Numbered from the stretch's first letter, positions 1-6,139 are shown. The stretch is 6,359 nt of DNA from Actinomycetota bacterium (GCA_026392265.1 JAPLCL010000113.1:1-6359), one strand, 5' to 3'. Made by a program: numbers and translations. The notes: generated by a model not told the origin, from the sequence alone.

Positions 1-867
1 GCAGCTCGTGTCGAGGTAGAGCCAGTCGTAGACGCAGTTGTGAAAGTAGTAGAAGCGCAGGTCCTTGAAGTGCGAGCTGCGGTTGACGGCGCTGAAGAGC
101 TGGCTGCAGAGGCGGATGTACGGATGCATCGATCCGCCGACGTCCATCAGCAGCAGCACCTTGACGGCGTTCTTGCGGCTCTTGCGCCAGACGAGGCTGA
201 GACGGCCGGCGTTGGCGGCCGTCTCCTCGATGGTCTCGTCGAGATCGAGCTCGTCGGCAACGCCGGCGTTGCGCGACGAGAGCTGACGAAGGCGCCTGAG
301 GGCGAGCTCGAACTGCCGCACGCCGACCTCCTGGTCGGTGCGGTAGCCGCGGTAGCGGCGTTCGCCGGCCACCTTGACGGCGCTTCGATTGCGGCTCTCG
401 CCGCCGACGCGGATGCCGCCGGGGTGAAAGCCGGAGTGGCCGAAGGGTGAGGTGCCGCCGGTGCCGACCCAGCGGTTGCCGCCGTGGTGGGCCTCGTCCT
501 GCTCGGCGAGGCGTTCGCGGAACAGGCGCTCGAGCGCCTCCAGGTCGAGGTCCTCCATCGCGGCGGCCAGCTGGCGACGCTCCTCATCGGTGAGTCCCGG
601 CATGACAAGCGGATCCGAGAGCCAGTCCCAGACCTCGTCCTCGATCTGCGGTGGCGTCTCGATACCCTTGAACATCGCCGCGAATGCCTGGTCGTACTGA
701 TCGAAGTAGGCCTCCGACTTGACGAGGATGCTGCGCGCCACGGCGTAGAACTGGTCGAGGCTGGCGGGGGCGAGCCCCAGGGCCAGGGCGCGCATCAGCG
801 CCAGCCACTCGGTGACCGTGACCGGCACGCCGTAGAAGCGCAGCAGGAAGAAGAAGTCGGTGAACAC
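1..867 (-). CDS. CoxE-like von Willebrand factor A (VWA) domain protein, 3'-truncated by window edge
   Basis: The reading frame is open for 289 codons from GTG at 867 to the left edge, so the C-terminus is missing. Residues 1-90 are a helical N-terminal part (FTDFFFLLRFYGVPVT...). A charged Gly/Arg-rich linker lies around 125-175. The VWA fold begins near 234: VKVLLLMDVGGSMHPY carries the MIDAS metal motif DxGxS as D242, G244 and S246, followed by HFKDLRFYYFHNCVYDWLY (about 266-284). This matches the CoxE-like VWA family, which works with MoxR-type AAA+ ATPases in cofactor insertion or protein-complex maturation in the cytoplasm. The start is chosen because GGAG sits 5 nt upstream and an in-frame TAG, the stop codon of the ATPase gene, lies 30 bases before it. 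The two genes are probably one operon. The client is unknown. The VWA identity is seen directly; the role is inferred from the family. Confidence 0.92.
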   Translation of the reverse strand, partial: MFTDFFFLLRFYGVPVTVTEWLALMRALALGLAPASLDQFYAVARSILVKSEAYFDQYDQAFAAMFKGIETPPQIEDEVWDWLSDPLVMPGLTDEERRQLAAAMEDLDLEALERLFRERLAEQDEAHHGGNRWVGTGGTSPFGHSGFHPGGIRVGGESRNRSAVKVAGERRYRGYRTDQEVGVRQFELALRRLRQLSSRNAGVADELDLDETIEETAANAGRLSLVWRKSRKNAVKVLLLMDVGGSMHPYIRLCSQLFSAVNRSSHFKDLRFYYFHNCVYDWLYLDTSC

Positions 868-897
868 GTGGTCTCCGGGCGGGCGCGGCCGGGCTCG

Positions 898-1731
898 CTA
901 GCGCCGCCGGCCGCCGGCGAGCGCCCGCTGCGCCACGTCGATGTCGTGGTCCTTCTTGAGCAGCACACCCATGAAGGGCAGGCGCGCGGTGATCTCCTTC
1001 GCGTCGACCCCGCCGCGGGCCAGCGCCTGTACCCAGTCGATGAGCTCGCTGGTGCTGGGCTTCTTCTGCAGGCCCGGCACGTCGCGCAGCCAGTAGAAAG
1101 CCTGGAGTGCGAGGTCGAGGAGACGCTTGTCGAGCTGCGGCACGTGCACGTGTACGATACGCTCCATCATCTCTGCATCGGGGAACTCGATGTAGTGGAA
1201 CACGCAGCGGCGCAAGAAGGCGTCTGGCAGCTCCTTCTCGGCGTTGGAAGTGATGAGCACGATGGGTCGGTGCACGGCCTTGACCGTCTCGTGGGTCTCG
1301 GGGATACCGAACTCCATCTGGTCGAGCTCCCACAGCAGGTCGTTGGGAAACTCGAGGTCGGCTTTGTCGATCTCGTCGATGAGCAGGACGACGCGCTCCT
1401 CGCTCCTGAAGGCCTCGCCCAGCTTGCCGGGCTTGATGTACTGGGCGATGTCGCTGACGTCGCGATCGCCGAACTGGCCGTCGTAGAGGCGCTGCACGGT
1501 GTCGTAGAGGTAGAGGCCGTCCTGGGCCTTGGTGGTCGACTTGACGTTCCAGATGATGAGAGGCATGTCGAGGCCGCGGGCGATGCTCTGGGCGAGCATT
1601 GTCTTGCCGGTGCCGGGCTCGCCCTTGATGAGCAGCGGGCGGCTGATCTGGACGGCGACGTTGACCGTCTGCATGAGGTCGGGGGCGGCGATGTAGTCGC
1701 TGGTGCCGGTGTAGGTCGAGGGCTGGCTCAT
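898..1731 (-). CDS. MoxR-family AAA+ ATPase (CoxD-like)
   Basis: A 277-aa AAA+ ATPase with a complete catalytic set: Walker A GEPGTGKT (37-44), Walker B VVLLIDEID (114-122, with D119 and E120), sensor 1 in LITSNAEKELP (N163) and an arginine finger in FLRRC (R174/R175). The C-terminal lid runs through PSTSELIDWVQAL. About 280 aa is usual for MoxR proteins, which are compact ATPases that pair with a VWA protein to remodel or metallate a client complex; CoxD/CoxE of carbon monoxide dehydrogenase maturation is the named example. The VWA partner begins 30 bases downstream. No cox or other client genes are visible, so the substrate is unknown. The ATG at 1731 has only a weak upstream purine stretch (GAAAG, 8 nt away). 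The family call is very secure; the CoxD-like subgroup rests on the VWA neighbour. Confidence 0.95.
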   Translation of the reverse strand: MSQPSTYTGTSDYIAAPDLMQTVNVAVQISRPLLIKGEPGTGKTMLAQSIARGLDMPLIIWNVKSTTKAQDGLYLYDTVQRLYDGQFGDRDVSDIAQYIKPGKLGEAFRSEERVVLLIDEIDKADLEFPNDLLWELDQMEFGIPETHETVKAVHRPIVLITSNAEKELPDAFLRRCVFHYIEFPDAEMMERIVHVHVPQLDKRLLDLALQAFYWLRDVPGLQKKPSTSELIDWVQALARGGVDAKEITARLPFMGVLLKKDHDIDVAQRALAGGRRR

Positions 1732-1787
1732 GGCGTGCGCTTTCGGTCGTTGGCGTGAGCGGAGGGCGGCCGGAGGCTGCCCGCAGG

Positions 1788-1816
1788 AGTCTAGCAGAGT
1801 CAGGACCGCAGGTCGG
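1788..1816 (-). promoter_or_regulatory. Possible weak promoter for the MoxR-VWA gene pair
   Basis: On the minus strand TAGACT (1793-1788) matches the -10 consensus at 4 of 6 bases. CCGACC (1816-1811), 17 bases further upstream, matches the -35 at 3 of 6. The -35 lies inside the last codons of the DUF294 gene, and the predicted transcript would start about 50 bases before the ATPase ATG. It would let the pair be transcribed apart from the upstream genes. Read-through from the DUF294 gene is equally possible, because the 68-bp gap has no convincing terminator. Confidence 0.25.
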
Positions 1817-3635
1817 AGGGCGACGGAAACCTCTTCTGCGCCGCGGCGACTTCGCGCAGGGCCTCCTGAAGGGTGACGCGGGTCAGCGGCCTCAGCGTGT
1901 CGACGTCGATCACGTTGTGCGGGGCGAGGCCGACGCGCAGGAGCCGGGCGTGATGCCGGAGTTGCAGCTGGGACATGCTGACGAACGCCTCGCGCAGTGA
2001 TCGCTCGCAGCTGGTGTCTTTGGAGCTCGCCTCACGTATGGCGTCCAGGCGCTCGAGAGTGGTCGGCGCGGTGATGCCCCTGGCGAAGGCGTCGTAGCGG
2101 GCCAGGTTCTGGATGGGGATGAGCCCGTCCTTCTTGATGTCGAGGCGCCCTTCGAGGCGCTGCCGGAACCCCAGCGGCAAGCGCCACTTGGAACCCAGCA
2201 GCGAAAGGCCCTTGAGAAAGCGCGGGTGACCGGGGGCCTCACGCATGATGGTGGTCAGCGCCAGGTCCACCTGGAGCTCGCCGGCGATCTGGCGGTAGTC
2301 GAAGGCCACGCTCGCGCGCGCCATGCGGTCGAGGTCGCGCCCCTGCAGGCAGTCGCGGAAGATCGCCTCCCACTGCGTCAGCGACATGCGCCACTGGGCG
2401 GTGCGCGCGAGGACGCCGTGGGGGTCGGCGGCAAAGCCGCAGCGCACGAGGCCGGCGTTGACGTCTTCGGCCACCAGGCGGAAGAACTCGTCCACTGCCG
2501 GGTCGTCGGTGTCGGCGTAGGCGAGCCCGTTGTCCTGGTCGGAGGCGAGGGTGAGCTCGCTGCGCGCGGCGCTGCCGAACGCCAGCCAGGCGTAGGGCAC
2601 CGGCGGCTCGCCGTACCGCTCGAAGGCGAGCTCGAGGAGACGCGATGTCATGGTGTCGCAGAGCACGGTGAGCACGCGCGTCAGCGAGGGCGCGTCGAGA
2701 TGGGCGTCGTGCAAGTCGAGGAAGAGTCTCGGCATGTCCGCCGCGGCGTCGACGAGGTCCTTTTCGGTGCGCGCGGACTGGATCGAGCGGCGCAGGGCGA
2801 AGGGACTCCGCGCCTCGAGCGTCATGAGGTTGCTCGCCGAAAGGACGCCCACCACCTCGCCCGCCTCGTCGAGCACGGGGAGGTGGTTCACGCCCGCGAC
2901 CATCATGGCGATGCTGGCCTCGGGGGCGAGCACCTCGGCGCCGATGGTGTGCACGGGCATCGACATGATGGTGCTCACCGGCGCGTCGCGAGAGACGCCC
3001 CCAACCACGACCTTGTTGCGCATGTCGACGTCGGTGACGATGCCGAGCCCGTCGCGGGCGTGCACGAGGATCACACTACGCCTCTCGTCGATCATCAGCT
3101 GGGCGGCGTCGCGGATCGTGGTGTCGGGGTCGCAGAACACGGGCGCGCTGCGCACCACCTCCGTGACGGGCCGCGTGCGCACATCGGGCAGACCGCTCAT
3201 CGAGCGCGCCGCCTGGAGCAACCTCTCGCGCTGGCTGCTTGCCAGCCACTTCACTCCCTCGGGATGGCTCAGCAGCTCTATGGCGACGTCCTTGGGGATG
3301 CAGTAGATGCTGGAGTCGGTGCGCGCCCGCGCCGTGAACTCCGGAGAGAGTCCCGTAAGCAGGGTGAGGTGGCCGAACATCTCGCCGCTCGTGAGGATGG
3401 CCACCAGAGCCTGCTTGTGGAGCAGTTCCAGGGTGCCCTCGTGCACGATATAGAGGTATGTGCCTGGCCGCCCGCTCTCGATCATGACCGTCTCGCCCGC
3501 CGCGACGAGCCGCTCCTCGACGGCGACGACGACGCGCTCGAGGTCCTCGGGCTCCAAAGCGGCGAACGGCTCGAGCAGCGCGAGGAAGCGCAGGCGCTCG
3601 TCCGCGGGCTCGATGTCGAAGAGGCGCTCGCTCAT
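1800..3635 (-). CDS. cNMP-binding-like / twin CBS / DUF294 nucleotidyltransferase signalling protein
   Basis: A 611-aa cytoplasmic protein with the standard four-part DUF294 architecture. Residues about 17-140 form a cyclic-nucleotide-binding-type domain. CBS1 is about 154-210 (GIVTDVD at 198-204) and CBS2 about 218-275. The nucleotidyltransferase core is at about 345-460, with GSAARSE (354-360) and SDQDN (365-369) giving the GS...DxD catalytic pattern (D366, D368); FDYRQIAGE (445-453) is the family's FDxR motif. The C-terminal DUF294 helical domain includes KKDGLIPIQNLARYDAFARG (501-520). Family knowledge suggests a GlnD-like protein or small-molecule nucleotidyltransferase gated by adenine nucleotides; no substrate can be named. 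The phosphate-binding cassette is atypical: H89 and E99 stand where Glu and Arg are expected, so canonical cAMP binding is doubtful. The start is 6 bases after the TIM-barrel stop, which implies translational coupling. The length is normal for the family. Confidence 0.95.
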   Translation of the reverse strand: MSERLFDIEPADERLRFLALLEPFAALEPEDLERVVVAVEERLVAAGETVMIESGRPGTYLYIVHEGTLELLHKQALVAILTSGEMFGHLTLLTGLSPEFTARARTDSSIYCIPKDVAIELLSHPEGVKWLASSQRERLLQAARSMSGLPDVRTRPVTEVVRSAPVFCDPDTTIRDAAQLMIDERRSVILVHARDGLGIVTDVDMRNKVVVGGVSRDAPVSTIMSMPVHTIGAEVLAPEASIAMMVAGVNHLPVLDEAGEVVGVLSASNLMTLEARSPFALRRSIQSARTEKDLVDAAADMPRLFLDLHDAHLDAPSLTRVLTVLCDTMTSRLLELAFERYGEPPVPYAWLAFGSAARSELTLASDQDNGLAYADTDDPAVDEFFRLVAEDVNAGLVRCGFAADPHGVLARTAQWRMSLTQWEAIFRDCLQGRDLDRMARASVAFDYRQIAGELQVDLALTTIMREAPGHPRFLKGLSLLGSKWRLPLGFRQRLEGRLDIKKDGLIPIQNLARYDAFARGITAPTTLERLDAIREASSKDTSCERSLREAFVSMSQLQLRHHARLLRVGLAPHNVIDVDTLRPLTRVTLQEALREVAAAQKRFPSPSDLRS

Positions 3636-3641
3636 GACCGC

Positions 3642-4418
3642 CTACCCGAGTCCCGGGACGAGGAGGCCGCGGGAGCGCAGGTGGTCGAGGCTGGCGATCA
3701 CCGAGGCTTCGTCCTTGTGCTCGAGGACGATGCTCGCGCCGGCGGCCCGGGCGACTGCGAGGATGGGCTCGAGGTCGATGACGCCCGTCCCCAGCGGATC
3801 GTGCTCGTCACCGCCCCGATGGCCCTGGTTGTCGTGGAGGTGTACGTGCCTGAGGCCGGCCGGCGGGACGTCGAGCCAGGCGCGCAGCGTGCCGGTGACC
3901 GCGGCGTGGCCGACGTCCAGGGCCAGTCCGAGGCCCTTGAGGTCAAGGTCGCCGGGGGCGACGAAATGCGAGTGCCTGGAGAACGGCAGGTTCTCCACTG
4001 CGATGGGCAGGCCAATCTCGTCCTGGAGCGCGCTCAGCTCCTCGAAGGCGCGCTCCAGCGAGGCCGCGACTTTGGGGTTCCATCCGCGCGCCCGTCGCTG
4101 CAGGTCGGGGTGCACGACGTAGAGCTGAGCGCCGAGCTCTGCGGCCACCCACATGTGCCGCCGATGCAGGTCCATCGCGCCGCGATGCTTGGACGCCGAG
4201 CGGCTGCCGAACTCGAAATGCGCGAACGGTCCGTGGACCGTGAACGGCAGGCCCGCGGCCTCGATGACGCGTACGTTGACCGGTTCGAGCAGGGAGTGGC
4301 GCCCCAGTGAGAGGATCTCGGCCGAGGGCGCGATCTCCGCGATGCGCAGCAGGGCGGCGCCCAGCGACAATTCGTAGTAGGCGCCCGTGGAGATACCGAT
4401 GTCATGGTCGTGCACCAC
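3642..4418 (-). CDS. Xylose-isomerase-like / endonuclease-IV-like TIM-barrel protein (paralog B)
   Basis: With the GTG start at 4418 this is a 258-aa protein of the AP-endonuclease family 2 / sugar-phosphate isomerase-epimerase superfamily. Ligand-type motifs follow in order: VHGPF (H62), VVHPD (H103), VENLP (E142), LDVGHA (D168, H171), HVHLHDN (H193), DEHDPLGTG (D204, H206) and VLEHK (E233). These line up with the nine trinuclear-zinc ligands of endonuclease IV, although the protein is shorter (E. coli enzyme about 285 aa). The substrate could be an abasic site, another phosphoester or a sugar; it is not decided. GTG at 4436 would add six residues but lies within the promoter motif shared with the paralog; GTG at 4415 is also possible. 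There is no Shine-Dalgarno, which fits a leaderless start. It is about 54% identical to the next gene upstream over 200 ungapped residues (hand count). Confidence 0.9.
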   Translation of the reverse strand: MVHDHDIGISTGAYYELSLGAALLRIAEIAPSAEILSLGRHSLLEPVNVRVIEAAGLPFTVHGPFAHFEFGSRSASKHRGAMDLHRRHMWVAAELGAQLYVVHPDLQRRARGWNPKVAASLERAFEELSALQDEIGLPIAVENLPFSRHSHFVAPGDLDLKGLGLALDVGHAAVTGTLRAWLDVPPAGLRHVHLHDNQGHRGGDEHDPLGTGVIDLEPILAVARAAGASIVLEHKDEASVIASLDHLRSRGLLVPGLG

Positions 4419-4422
4419 GCTT

Positions 4423-4436
4423 CGAGTATTGCACAC
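4423..4436 (-). promoter_or_regulatory. Extended -10 promoter of TIM-barrel paralog B
   Basis: The minus strand reads GTGTGC-AATACT-CG. AATACT (4430-4425) is a -10 box (4 of 6) with the extended-10 TGN directly upstream, and it ends 6 bases before GTG 4418, the spacing typical of leaderless mRNAs. No convincing -35 is seen. The same 14-base block precedes paralog A with 11 of 14 bases identical, which supports function. It would give this gene and the coupled DUF294 gene their own transcript. Confidence 0.45.
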
Positions 4437-4466
4437 TCGGCGCGTGACCAGACGCGTCAGGCTTTC

Positions 4467-5234
4467 TCAGGTAATGAGCCCGCGGCTGCGCAGGGAGGCG
4501 AGACTGGCAGCGACGTCGGCGGCGTTGTTCAACTCGAGGACGACGGAGGCGCCGGCGGCGCGCGCTGCGGCAAGTACGACCGCGGCGTCGACCACGCCGG
4601 CGCCCACCGGCAGGTGCGGGTCGTTGTGGTCGCCGAAGCCGGCATTGCTGTGCAGGTGCACGTGCCGCCACTCGGGCGGCGGCGCGGCGAGGAAGGCGTC
4701 GAGAGTGCCGCTGATCGAGGCGTGCCCCACGTCGAGGGCGAAGCCGAGACCGCGCAGGTCGAGGTCGCCGGGCGCCGTGAGGTGCGAGTGCCCGACGCCC
4801 GGCATGTTCTCGACGACGATCGGCACGCCGGTCTCGTCCCGCAGCTCGCGCAGGGTGTCGAAAGAGCGCTCGAGCGCGCCCACGACTGCCGGGTCGCGCG
4901 GGCCGGGCTCGGGGCGCCAGTCGGGGTGCACGAGGTACAGTGTGGCGCCGATCTCGGCCGCCGCCGCGTAGTGACGCCGGTGCTCGTCAAGGGCCTCGAG
5001 CCGCGCCGCCTCGGACACGTCTCCCAGGCCTTTGTAGCCGAACGGCCCGTGCACGGAGCACGGCAGGCCGGAAGCCAGGGCCGCGCGCTGGTTGCGCTTG
5101 CTGAGCAGTGTGTGCATGCCGAAGGAACGGATCTCAGCGGACGGCGCGGCGGCGGCGATCTGCTCGAGCGCTGCCGGCAGGAACTGCTCCGAGTAGGCGC
5201 TGGTGGAGACGCCGATGTCGTGGGGCGGGTGCAC
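4467..5234 (-). CDS. Xylose-isomerase-like / endonuclease-IV-like TIM-barrel protein (paralog A)
   Basis: A 255-aa TIM-barrel protein of the same superfamily as the next gene and a clear tandem duplicate of it. Motifs: VHGPF (H62), LVHPD (H103), VENMP (E142), LDVGHA (D168, H171), HVHLHSN (H193), DPH (D205, H207) and LEL (E234). The nine endonuclease-IV-type metal ligands are therefore retained. Differences are S196 where paralog B has Asp, LNN instead of HKD after the last Glu, and one inserted residue near 201-207. These suggest a different substrate or partner. GTG at 5234 is chosen because it aligns with the paralog N-terminus and sits 7 bases after a -10 box; GTG at 5276 would add 14 residues that have no counterpart in the paralog. 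No signal peptide is seen, so it is probably cytoplasmic. The biochemical function is not established by the sequence. Confidence 0.9.
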   Translation of the reverse strand: MHPPHDIGVSTSAYSEQFLPAALEQIAAAAPSAEIRSFGMHTLLSKRNQRAALASGLPCSVHGPFGYKGLGDVSEAARLEALDEHRRHYAAAAEIGATLYLVHPDWRPEPGPRDPAVVGALERSFDTLRELRDETGVPIVVENMPGVGHSHLTAPGDLDLRGLGFALDVGHASISGTLDAFLAAPPPEWRHVHLHSNAGFGDHNDPHLPVGAGVVDAAVVLAAARAAGASVVLELNNAADVAASLASLRSRGLIT

Positions 5235-5239
5235 GGGGG

Positions 5240-5253
5240 CAAGTATGGCAGAC
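5240..5253 (-). promoter_or_regulatory. Extended -10 promoter of TIM-barrel paralog A
   Basis: The minus strand reads GTCTGC-CATACT-TG. CATACT (5247-5242) matches the -10 at 4 of 6 bases, has TGN directly upstream, and lies 7 bases before GTG 5234, which predicts a leaderless transcript. The block matches the one before paralog B at 11 of 14 bases. A -35 is not evident, as is usual for extended -10 promoters. Confidence 0.45.
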
Positions 5254-5294
5254 GGGCACGGCGTACGCCGCGTCACCGCAAGTCCGTCTTCTCA

Positions 5295-5322
5295 CGCCGC
5301 ATCGAGGAGTTCGACGTCGGCG
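5295..5322 (-). other. Imperfect hairpin after the antitoxin gene
   Basis: On the minus strand CGCCG (5322-5318) pairs with CGGCG (5299-5295), and an inner TCGA pairs with a second TCGA across a 5-base loop. It lies 6 bases beyond the antitoxin stop in the 94-bp gap before the TIM-barrel gene. No run of U follows, so it is at best a Rho-assisted or partial terminator, or an mRNA 3'-end stabiliser. Confidence 0.25.
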
Positions 5323-5328
5323 GCAAGA

Positions 5329-5613
5329 TCACTCGGTGATACTCAGCTCGACCCCAAGGGCGCCGGTGAGAGCCCCGAGGGTCTTGAGGGTGGGATTGCC
5401 GTTGCCGCTCTCAATGCGGCTGATCTCGCTCTGGTGAATGCCTGAGGCGACGGCGAGCTGTTGCTGCGTCATGTGCAGCTCGCGGCGGCGCCTGATGAGC
5501 TGCCCTGCGAGGCGGTAGCTCGTCTCGTACATGCGTAGCTCGGCGACGGCCGCGGGGCCTTCGGCCTCGGCCTCCGCGACTACTTGGCGGTAGTGCTCGT
5601 CGAACGTGATCAT
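5329..5613 (-). CDS. higA: HigA-like antitoxin, XRE-family helix-turn-helix protein
   Basis: A 94-aa protein with a Cro/C1-type HTH at about residues 36-90: LIRRRRELHMTQQQLAVASG, then IHQSEISRIESG (59-70) covering the recognition helix, then NPTLKTLGALTGALGVEL. The N-terminal 30 residues are acidic and probably contact the toxin. In HigBA modules the antitoxin binds and neutralises the toxin and represses the operon through its HTH. The gene lies 44 bases after the toxin stop, the toxin-first order typical of higBA. Unlike its neighbours it has a good Shine-Dalgarno (GAGG, 5 nt before the ATG) and its own promoter. The ATG at 5613 is well supported. HTH antitoxin is near certain; the HigA label rests on the toxin type and gene order. 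Confidence 0.92.
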   Translation of the reverse strand: MITFDEHYRQVVAEAEAEGPAAVAELRMYETSYRLAGQLIRRRRELHMTQQQLAVASGIHQSEISRIESGNGNPTLKTLGALTGALGVELSITE

Positions 5614-5632
5614 TCGTCCTCACCTCACGGCG

Positions 5633-5661
5633 ATTATGAGTCTTGCCCCATAGCCGGTCAA
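5633..5661 (-). promoter_or_regulatory. Internal antitoxin promoter
   Basis: TTGACC (5661-5656, 5 of 6 to TTGACA) and CATAAT (5638-5633, 5 of 6 to TATAAT) are separated by exactly 17 bases on the minus strand. This is the best sigma-70-type match I found in the window. The -35 overlaps the toxin stop codon. Transcription would begin near 5626 and give a short leader with a Shine-Dalgarno before the antitoxin ATG at 5613. It should supply antitoxin independently of toxin. Confidence 0.7.
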
Positions 5662-6089
5662 TGGTGCCGGCGGCGATGGTCCTCGAGGCGTCGGCGCGCA
5701 AGCGCGATCTCGCGGGCTTGCCTTCGAGGACTCGGGTCGCTGCCTTTGTCGTAGCCGCCGAGCACCAGGACGATACGGTCGCCCATCGCATGGCAGAAGA
5801 CGCGCAGGAGGACGTTTGCCCGGGTGGCCTCCGCGCGATCCGCGAGCCCCGCCTTCTTGAGGATGGTCTGTTCGTCGTGCCTGACCCGCAGCTCGAACAG
5901 CCCGCGGCCAAGGTGCCGCCCGTACTCGGAGGCACAGATGCCAACGCCCTCGGTGGCCAGCAGGTACCTTAGGGCTGCCATGACGGCCCTGCGCTGCGAC
6001 GCCGAGAGGTCGCGGTCGATCCAGCGGCGGACCGGGTCGTGCCCGTTTTCGGTGCGGTAGTACTCGAGAGTGAAGCGCCTTTCCCACAT
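5658..6089 (-). CDS. higB: HigB-like toxin, RelE/ParE superfamily (phage Gp49-like)
   Basis: A 143-aa protein. Family features are the YYRTENGHDPVRRWI start, helices at about 29-47, GLFELRV (63-69), LLRVFCHAMGDRIVLVLGGY (94-113), then DKGSDPSPRRQAREIALARRR and a very basic C-terminus ending RRRHH. HigB toxins of this fold are ribosome-dependent mRNA endonucleases in the cytoplasm, and the basic surface contacts rRNA. The length and strands look complete, with no frameshift. The ATG at 6089 has no Shine-Dalgarno at proper spacing; AGG directly abuts the ATG. TACAGT ends 6 bases upstream, so the mRNA may be leaderless and the toxin weakly made. The HTH antitoxin follows 44 bases downstream. The superfamily is secure. 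RNase activity is inferred from the family. Confidence 0.92.
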   Translation of the reverse strand: MWERRFTLEYYRTENGHDPVRRWIDRDLSASQRRAVMAALRYLLATEGVGICASEYGRHLGRGLFELRVRHDEQTILKKAGLADRAEATRANVLLRVFCHAMGDRIVLVLGGYDKGSDPSPRRQAREIALARRRLEDHRRRHH

Positions 6090-6095
6090 CCTGTC

Positions 6096-6124
6096 ACTGT
6101 ACGGGTCGCAGGACCGCGCCGGCA
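6096..6124 (-). promoter_or_regulatory. Toxin (higBA) promoter, possibly leaderless
   Basis: TACAGT (6101-6096) is a -10 box with 4 of 6 bases, ending 6 bases before the toxin ATG. At 17-base spacing the -35 position holds TGCCGG (6124-6119), a poor match, so the promoter is probably weak. That -35 hexamer is one arm of an inverted repeat, which would place a bound repressor over it. Confidence 0.4.
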
Positions 6125-6139
6125 GGATGACGATGCCGG
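6119..6139. repeat. Inverted repeat, candidate HigA operator
   Basis: CCGGCA (6119-6124) and TGCCGG (6134-6139) are perfect 6-bp inverted arms separated by 9 bases. The left arm coincides with the -35 position of the toxin promoter, a classic operator location for an autoregulating HTH antitoxin. A second, longer-range inverted pair, CATCCTG (6087-6093) and CAGGATG (6123-6129), flanks the same promoter. Either could be the operator; both may be chance in GC-rich DNA. Confidence 0.35.

Noticed and set aside
584..1333. 249-codon minus-strand frame overlapping the MoxR and VWA genes
   Set aside because: Out of frame with both real genes and rich in Arg/Ala/Pro/Gly; the true frames carry Walker and MIDAS motifs.
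484..1758. 424-codon open frame on the plus strand
   Set aside because: Antisense to the MoxR and VWA genes; no recognisable domain and a biased E/G/V/L composition.
1764..1782. Hairpin between the DUF294 and MoxR genes
   Set aside because: The arms 1764-1770 and 1776-1782 pair with one mismatch around a 5-base loop, but no U-run follows, so it does not support an intrinsic terminator.
2226..4310. 694-codon open frame on the plus strand
   Set aside because: It lies antisense to the DUF294 and TIM-barrel genes, whose proteins have complete family motifs. Its product is a repetitive mix of E, G, V, A, H and D typical of the antisense of GC-rich codons.
4437..4466. Possible terminator between the two TIM-barrel genes
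   Set aside because: Only a 4-bp CTCA/TGAG pair at the stop codon and a GACGCGTC palindrome are present, with no T-run on the coding strand.
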